64,000 bases of DNA. Source: Hyalella azteca. Lineage: Eukaryota > Arthropoda > Malacostraca > Amphipoda > Hyalellidae. Both the position numbers and the translations under genes were made by a program. Shown here piece by piece: positions 58,688 through 64,000 of this stretch. The notes beneath the pieces are model-generated. The model was not told the origin of the DNA, searched no databases, and saw only the letters and a program-made list of their open reading frames with translations. Location: assembly GCF_000764305.2 (NCBI RefSeq), contig NW_025936416.1, forward strand, positions 62,001 to 126,000. Reading direction: 5' to 3'. The first letter of the stretch is position 1, and every line of letters begins with the position of its first letter.

Positions 58688-59984
58688 GCTAACATACTAC
58701 TATGGGCTAACATACTACTACGAGTTAAACTTCAACAACAGGCTAACTAACTATTTCGGGTTAACCCTTCAAGCTGGGCTAACTTAATACTTCTGGTAAA
58801 CACCCCCAACACAACCAAGGTTTCCTTGACAAAAGAGTACCAATGTTTCCTTGACAATTAGGTTTGTTAACTAATGAAACAGGGACCTATTTAAGTGAAA
58901 ACGGACATGAATTTTTATTGAAAAGTAAAAACAAAAATTCTACTGTTCCAGTAGATTTTACGTCAATCGTTTTGAAGCAGGTCAACTTTTGGTCTCGTTT
59001 GAACCCTTTGAGTTTGGTTGTAAGCACTGCTGTCGACCGGGCTGAATAAAACAAAAATGTATAAATTATTCCTAGGAAGTACCCGTGAGTGAAGCAATGC
59101 CCGGGCTCCAATCTGGACTGTTTTTATTGACATTTCTGCAACTGCATGTCGCCACATTCCATTTCTGTACATGGTCTCCACAATCTTTGGATTAATAACA
59201 CATATATTGTGCCCATCATACAACTAATAAAATTATCCCTAACACACAAGAACACTCCATAGAGAGATGAATGACAAAATATTCACTTTTTGAAGATAAC
59301 GAACTCGCTTGTAAAGCGGTAGCAGCAATTGAAATTATTACCTATTTGTTATTGATTTCCCTTAATAAAATGAAAGATTTGTGTTGCAGCCCTAATAAAA
59401 TTCGAGGTATGCTTCAGCCGTCGCCCCAGAGTTGCTATGTTCGCGTTAGAGTTATTCAGGGTCTGGTTGGCCACCTGTTTGGCCACCTGAGCGGACATAG
59501 AAAAGCAGATTTACGTTCGGTCCGATCTAGTCCAAGGCGGTTCCTAATTCACGGTCGCCACCAACTCAAAATTTTGATAGGGAGTGAGCAATGAAGGATT
59601 CGACTCTCAGTAGACTCTTCTTCAAATCTCGTGCATAAAAGCTCTCACCATTACCTCGTACCTGAATAAAATACGGCGAACGTGCTGGAAATAATCACAT
59701 CAGATCGCTGGATATCTGTCATGAATGTTGTGCGTACCGGTTGATTCCGTGACGACTGTTGCATCTCACCTGTTTGATTCGTGGATGCCATTCAATGAGT
59801 CTCAGAAATACCTTGTAAAGTAATTGTTTGTAATTGTTTAAAATCTGGCGACTCAAACAAGTTTTGTGACTGTCGGCCAAAATAACCTGGTAGATTTTTA
59901 CTCAAATATTTGAATAAATACCTCATGGAAAACATCCAAGTTTTCTTACCTGACATTACCAGACATTACCTGAATTTTTGTTTC
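58688..59984. other. Non-coding stretch with overlapping open frames
   Basis: Frames on both strands overlap around 58864-59223 (minus frames of 86 and 74 codons, plus frame of 61), and a plus frame covers 59271-59594. GGCCACCTG repeats near 59470 and 59481. None has a recognisable domain, and the overlap of so many frames argues for chance. Confidence 0.35.
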
Positions 59985-60620
59985 ACTTAGTTTTGAAGAT
60001 GACGTCGGACAATGTAGGCCCCCTTTGTGAATGCATTCAGGTAGTCGATTTTTCAAGTTCCGTTCAACTCGCAGAAGCATATTAACGGGTACCTATATGT
60101 GGCGATGGCTTGGCGTATGTTGTTCTTCAAATGAGGTAGGGTCCTTAATTGGACAGTCATTGTAAACAATTGATTTAAGATAACCCCATAAAAAATAACA
60201 CGGAGCCAAGTCGGGGGATCGGGCCGGCCAAAGAAGGTCACATCTCAAGGAGATGAGGCGCTCTGCCATAGGTTGTCTCAGAAGATCCATTGAACATCGC
60301 GCTATGTAGACCGTGGCTCCATTCTGACCTGACTCCTGACCGTGACGATGACAGGAAACTAGGCCCATGAATAGGCTCCATCCTGACTACGCGTGACACA
60401 AAACTTCGTGACCTTGCCTTTCATATAAAATACTTTTCGCCCTTTTTATGGAACATCTGGTTGCTTGGGATGAAATGCAAAACAGGAAGTTTCCGTGAAT
60501 CACCCTGTACAAAATGAGCTCAAAAAACCAAAAAGCGTTCAAAAACAATGGTAAGATAATTCGAAGTATAAAACAGGAAGTTTCCGTGAATCGTCCTGTA
60601 CAAAATGAGCTCAAGAAACA
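59985..60620 (-). pseudogene. Tc1/mariner-type transposase remnant
   Basis: On the minus strand, 60368-60093 encodes the conserved C-terminal half of a mariner-like DDE/D transposase: GATVYIA, LLRQPMAERLIS, then WPARSPDLAPC-YFLWGYLK. The family tail (LKNNIRQAIA) continues in another frame (60241-60053), so there is a frameshift near 60120-60150. By family knowledge the second and third catalytic acidic residues should lie in QDGAT-like and PxDFFLWG-like motifs. Here they read QNGAT and PCYFLWG, so both acids are missing. The N-terminal DNA-binding half is absent. Upstream (60387-60620) is a duplicated CAGG-TGATTCACGGAAACTTCCTG-type sequence that may be the transposon end. It is clearly inactive. 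Confidence 0.88.
60481..60620. repeat. 91-bp tandem pair at transposon end
   Basis: AACAGGAAGTTTCCGTGAAT begins at 60481 and 60572, each followed by C-CCTGTACAAAATGAGCTCAA. Probably a duplicated terminal sequence of the mariner remnant. Confidence 0.88.
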
Positions 60621-60857
60621 ACAAATTTTCCTATTTTTGATCCAGACCCCACCCCCTTTGATTATATGATTAATTTATTTAATACACGGTTCATAAAGAA
60701 GTCTTTTGTGTTAATTAATTTCTTATTTACATCACTACTTTTACCTTTAAAATTAACAAGGTAATAGTTTTTAGATAACACTTAAAACGCGAGGGTCAAA
60801 AAACAATGATTAGCCTAGGCTGATAACTTGCGACCATATAGCTCATCCAAGACTCGT

Positions 60858-61067
60858 TTAATATGACACGGAGAATATCGTGCCTTCAGCCTTAAAGAGA
60901 TGATTGATGATGGTAGCTAGCGCTCTTTTCAGTGCTTTGTAATGGAAAGATATAGCACCGTTACTAAAACCAATTATTACACGGCCATAGATTCTTTTAG
61001 AGTACAGAGGATGTGATGTGAAAATATCGAGGTAGTTTGAGAGCTGCAGGTTCATAGGCCAGTTTGG
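60858..61067 (-). CDS. Candidate terminal exon, unrecognised product
   Basis: On the minus strand, CATATTCACATCTCAG (ending at 61068) is a good acceptor. The frame that follows is open for 69 codons to TAA at 60858-60860, with balanced composition: NWPMNLQLSNYLDIFTSHP, then GRVIIGFSNGAISFHYKALK, then FKAEGTIFSVSY. An internal ATG lies at 61055. I recognise no family. The opposite strand is also partly open from 61075 on. It lies 240 bp beyond the mariner remnant and is not obviously part of it. Confidence 0.32.
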   Translation of the reverse strand, partial: PNWPMNLQLSNYLDIFTSHPLYSKRIYGRVIIGFSNGAISFHYKALKRALATIINHLFKAEGTIFSVSY

Positions 61068-61933
61068 CTGAGATGTGAATATGGCTTTGGAAGATTCAAT
61101 TACTACGGAGGTTTTAAATTTCGTTTCTTACTCTGGTAGCGAAAATCGCGAGCAACGAAAGTTATTGATGGAAAATTTATCGGACACATATGTTCGTGTG
61201 AATCAAACGTTTAAAGTGGAGAAATTATACGTTTTTTTATTGGATTTATTCTGGTGATACTGATGAGAGAGTTTATTTGAATACAATTCCGTAGTTGTGA
61301 ATCATGAGAGTTGTTGATTGAAGCTTCGAATTAATCTGTAATATTGGTACGTACATGCCAATGAGTCGAATATTCCTCTGACATCTTTGGATAAATAAAT
61401 ATTTATGTAGATATATATTCTGTATTTTACTTTTCCATTTCGAAGGATTCATTCGTTATACAAGCTTAAAAAAATTATTAATTAAAGGACTAATAATTTA
61501 ATGCAGATTATTGTCGTAAACGATGCGTGGCGGAAAATGATCATTTCAAAGTTTATTCAATATAACTGCGCGATTCGCAGTTACATTGAGCCGAAATTCG
61601 CATGAATCTTCAAATTACCTCTCACCTCTTAAATTGCAGGGCCGTAGACTCACATTCTTGAAAATTCGTATTGTAAGATTTGATTAGTTTAGTTTCATTC
61701 AAATCAAACGAACAGGTTATCTTTTGAACGTAAAATTGGTCGAGTTTAAATTTAGAAAGTACTGATCGAAGGAATTTTGATGTGATAAACCTCGCTAGAT
61801 ATAAAAAAATTCTTGCCTTTCAAATTGAGTTAGTTATTATGAAAATAATTGTAATTAAAAACTTTTGCCTTGTGATGAAAAAATCTTTCAGCTGGTGAAT
61901 CTTTCAGCTCACTGCACTTGAGAATGTTTTGCT
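61068..61933. other. Non-coding stretch
   Basis: Nothing recognised. A short plus frame (61075-61257) has no splice or domain support. Confidence 0.42.
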
Positions 61934-62255
61934 GTAGGGATGCGATCGTCGCAAAGCGAAGATGTAAAATGTTCATCACATGGCGAAGATGTAAGATGTC
62001 ATCACATGACGAAGATGTAAGATGTTCATCACATGATGAAGATGTAAGATGTTCATCACATGGTGAAGATGTAAGATGTTCGTCGCAAGACGCAGATGTA
62101 AGATGTTCATCACATGACGAAGATGTAAGATGATCGTCGCGAGACAAAGAAGGAAGATTTTCCTAACAGGTTGAAGATGCATGATATTCGACGTACAGCG
62201 AAGATGTAAGATGTCATCACATGACGAAGATGTAAGACGTTCATTACATGGCGAA
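61934..62255 (+). repeat. 27-bp minisatellite, about 12 units
   Basis: The unit GATGTAAGATGTTCATCACA-TGACGAA repeats about twelve times. Two units (about 61988 and 62204) lack one base, and units 7-9 are strongly diverged. Because 27 is a multiple of three, several frames stay open on both strands (minus 62147-61830, plus 61918-62133). The products are low-complexity and not credible genes. Confidence 0.93.
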
Positions 62256-63435
62256 GATTCAATTACTTTCCAGGCAGCGAAAAAAAAAACGACCTAAAAT
62301 GATTGAGGCGAGCTTAGAATGAAATTGTTGTCATAATCTAGAGCTCCAAATATTAGTTGGGCGTTCAGCGGAACTTGGAAACGAATTTGTTTTAGAAAAG
62401 GTTCAAATTGAAATTTGCTGTAAATTTAAGTTATTTTGAAATTTGTTAGGTCAGGTGGTATATTAAATTAATTGACAATTTTCTAAAAAAAAATTTAAAA
62501 AACTATGCCTAAAATTAGATCATTCTAGTGATTATAAAGTGCAAAATCAGGAGTCTGTCTTAAAGAAATTTGTATAACAGGAAGAAAATTGCCAGGAAAT
62601 CATATAAAGCTGCGGTTCAAAGAATGTTTCAGTTTAAACGTAACAACATTACGCTTAGTTATATTAACCGATCTAAAACCCACGAGTTAATACTGATAAA
62701 ATTTGAGGTTGGTTTATGCAATATAATGTCTCTTTATGTTATCGAGACTTAGATCATACAGCACACTATAATATGGCACGAACATTGCGTATAACTTACT
62801 TAAAACGAGCCACTAATTGACAGGTCTGGAAAAAACTCAAACACTTGGGCGATTTTGGCTTTGTGTACTGAAAGTGTGTCAAAATTAGTCTATATTACTT
62901 ATTCGCTGGTTACATAAACTTTTTTACAGGGTAAATATCAATTCATAGGAATTTTATTAATGTTTAAAACAGATAAAAAATCTTTCAACCATACCGAAGT
63001 TAAGATAGTGTAAGGTTATATTCAGTCAATTATCTGTGTTAAAAGAATATCAATGGGTTTTTAATTGGATATAATGTATTATGGACGATCCCAAAGAATC
63101 CTATCTTAAGTAAATTTAAATGATCCAGGATTCAGGAAGCCACATATCCAAGTTTATTAACTGGTTATCCATGGAGACGTGTATAATCTCGAAGGTCGAT
63201 CATATAATGCAAATTTGCATAGCATCTAAATTGACATATTCGGATATTCTGATCCATTGCGATTATTACGATGCATAACGAAATTCTTTCGCAATTACCA
63301 GGTATCTTCGACGAACATATAGTCATTTACTCGTATTATATTGGATTCCACATTTTTTTTATTTCCATGGACCTACCATTATTTCAGGCACTAAGTGAGC
63401 CACGTTTTACAATGCATCGATTCACTGAAATGATA
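62256..63435. other. Non-coding stretch
   Basis: AT-rich with A runs at 62280 and 62485. I see no gene or repeat. Confidence 0.5.
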
Positions 63436-63650
63436 AATTATAGTTTATTATGGTCATTGCAAATATGACCAATTTTTACCGTATTCGCACGAAAATTTGA
63501 AAACTATATGTAACTTACATAACAACCAAGCTGAATTATAGTTTATTATAGTCATTGCAATTATGACTAATTTTTTACCGTATTCGTACGAAAATTTGAA
63601 AACTATACAATATATATATGGTCGAATGTAATTTACATAACAACCAATAC
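63436..63650 (+). repeat. 98-bp tandem duplication
   Basis: AATTATAGTTTATTAT begins at 63436 and 63534. Shared words are GTCATTGCAA, ACCGTATTCG-ACGAAAATTT and CATAACAACCAA. The second copy has an extra ATATAT tract near 63610. Confidence 0.92.
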
Positions 63651-64000
63651 ACATTTACATAGAATGCGCACGTGAAAAAGAAGCTAATATAATGTAGGTT
63701 CAACTCTGGCAAAGAAACTTATGCAACTGAGTGAACTATTGAGGAAACTTTGGAATAAAATTGTTCACCTCTAAAGCTGCTCATGATACCTTTATAAAAA
63801 CTTCAAGAGCACCTTATATGTGACTGCTTCCTTGACCTTTTGAGACGGTCATTTGTAAATTGTAGTAAATTCTGTACTTACATACGAATATTTTAAAGGA
63901 TCTGAGTTTCATGCGAGATAATTTGCAAGCAAATGTAGTGCGCTTATACAATATTCAGCTATGGGGCATGTAATATGTACTACCGGGCCAAATAAAACGC
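63651..64000. other. Non-coding window end
   Basis: Nothing recognised up to the end of the window. Confidence 0.5.

Noticed and set aside
61830..62147. Minus frame of 105 codons in the 62-kb region
   Set aside because: Low-complexity translation of the 27-bp minisatellite; other frames over the same units are also open.

Overview
The window looks like non-coding chromosomal DNA of an insect-type eukaryotic genome. It is AT-rich throughout and has no compact gene series, no operon-like spacing and no long open frame. It is crowded with diverged tandem duplications, minisatellites, foldback sequences and decayed transposons. The transposon types I recognise (a Ty3/Gypsy polymerase fragment, a Tc1/mariner-type transposase remnant and a TTAA-flanked inverted-repeat element) fit an arthropod, and a sap-feeding hemipteran is only a guess. 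Three ambiguous bases (20670, 23587, 50363) suggest a draft assembly.

Layout. Positions 1-154 hold a GC-rich candidate coding exon behind a good splice acceptor. Positions 1.9-9.2 kb contain a large, very recent duplication: two nearly identical 1,674-bp blocks (4003-5676 and 7514-9187). Each carries a small unrecognised minus-strand frame of 129 codons. A matching left-hand block (1905-2134 and 7213-7446) shows that the second copy lacks about 1.87 kb present in the first. Positions 12.5-19.3 kb are a run of local duplications (12.5, 13.8, 17.8 and 19.0 kb), plus a dispersed repeat at 15.5-16.0 kb that recurs at 24.2 kb (inverted) and 36.9 kb. A TTAA-flanked element lies at 20.16-21.03 kb, with a partial inverted relative at 54.6-55.0 kb. 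Positions 24.4-26.8 kb hold a 298-bp tandem pair, two copies of a roughly 165-bp foldback family and a 33-bp minisatellite open on both strands. The middle, 27-41 kb, is mostly featureless and has a few exon-like open segments. At 41.1-42.6 kb a truncated foldback element abuts the Gypsy fragment, followed by a degenerate array containing a long near-perfect hairpin. Positions 43-64 kb are mostly bare, with a decayed coding remnant at 54.2 kb, some exon-like segments at 57-61 kb, the mariner remnant at 60 kb and a 27-bp minisatellite at 62 kb.

Coding content. No complete gene can be called. Short segments at 0.02, 18.9, 29.9, 35.7, 37.8, 57.1, 57.8 and 61.0 kb have some exon-like properties (protein-like composition, locally higher GC, or a plausible acceptor), but I recognise none of the products. 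Several end in stop codons, so they cannot all belong to one gene, and some must be chance. No tRNA, rRNA, CRISPR array or bacterial-type gene was seen.

The most distinctive structure is the six-copy foldback family (9.3, 25.6, 26.1, 36.1, 41.1 and 48.1 kb). It has a 16-bp palindrome at one end, a 13-bp inverted repeat and an internal GACA/GACG microsatellite.
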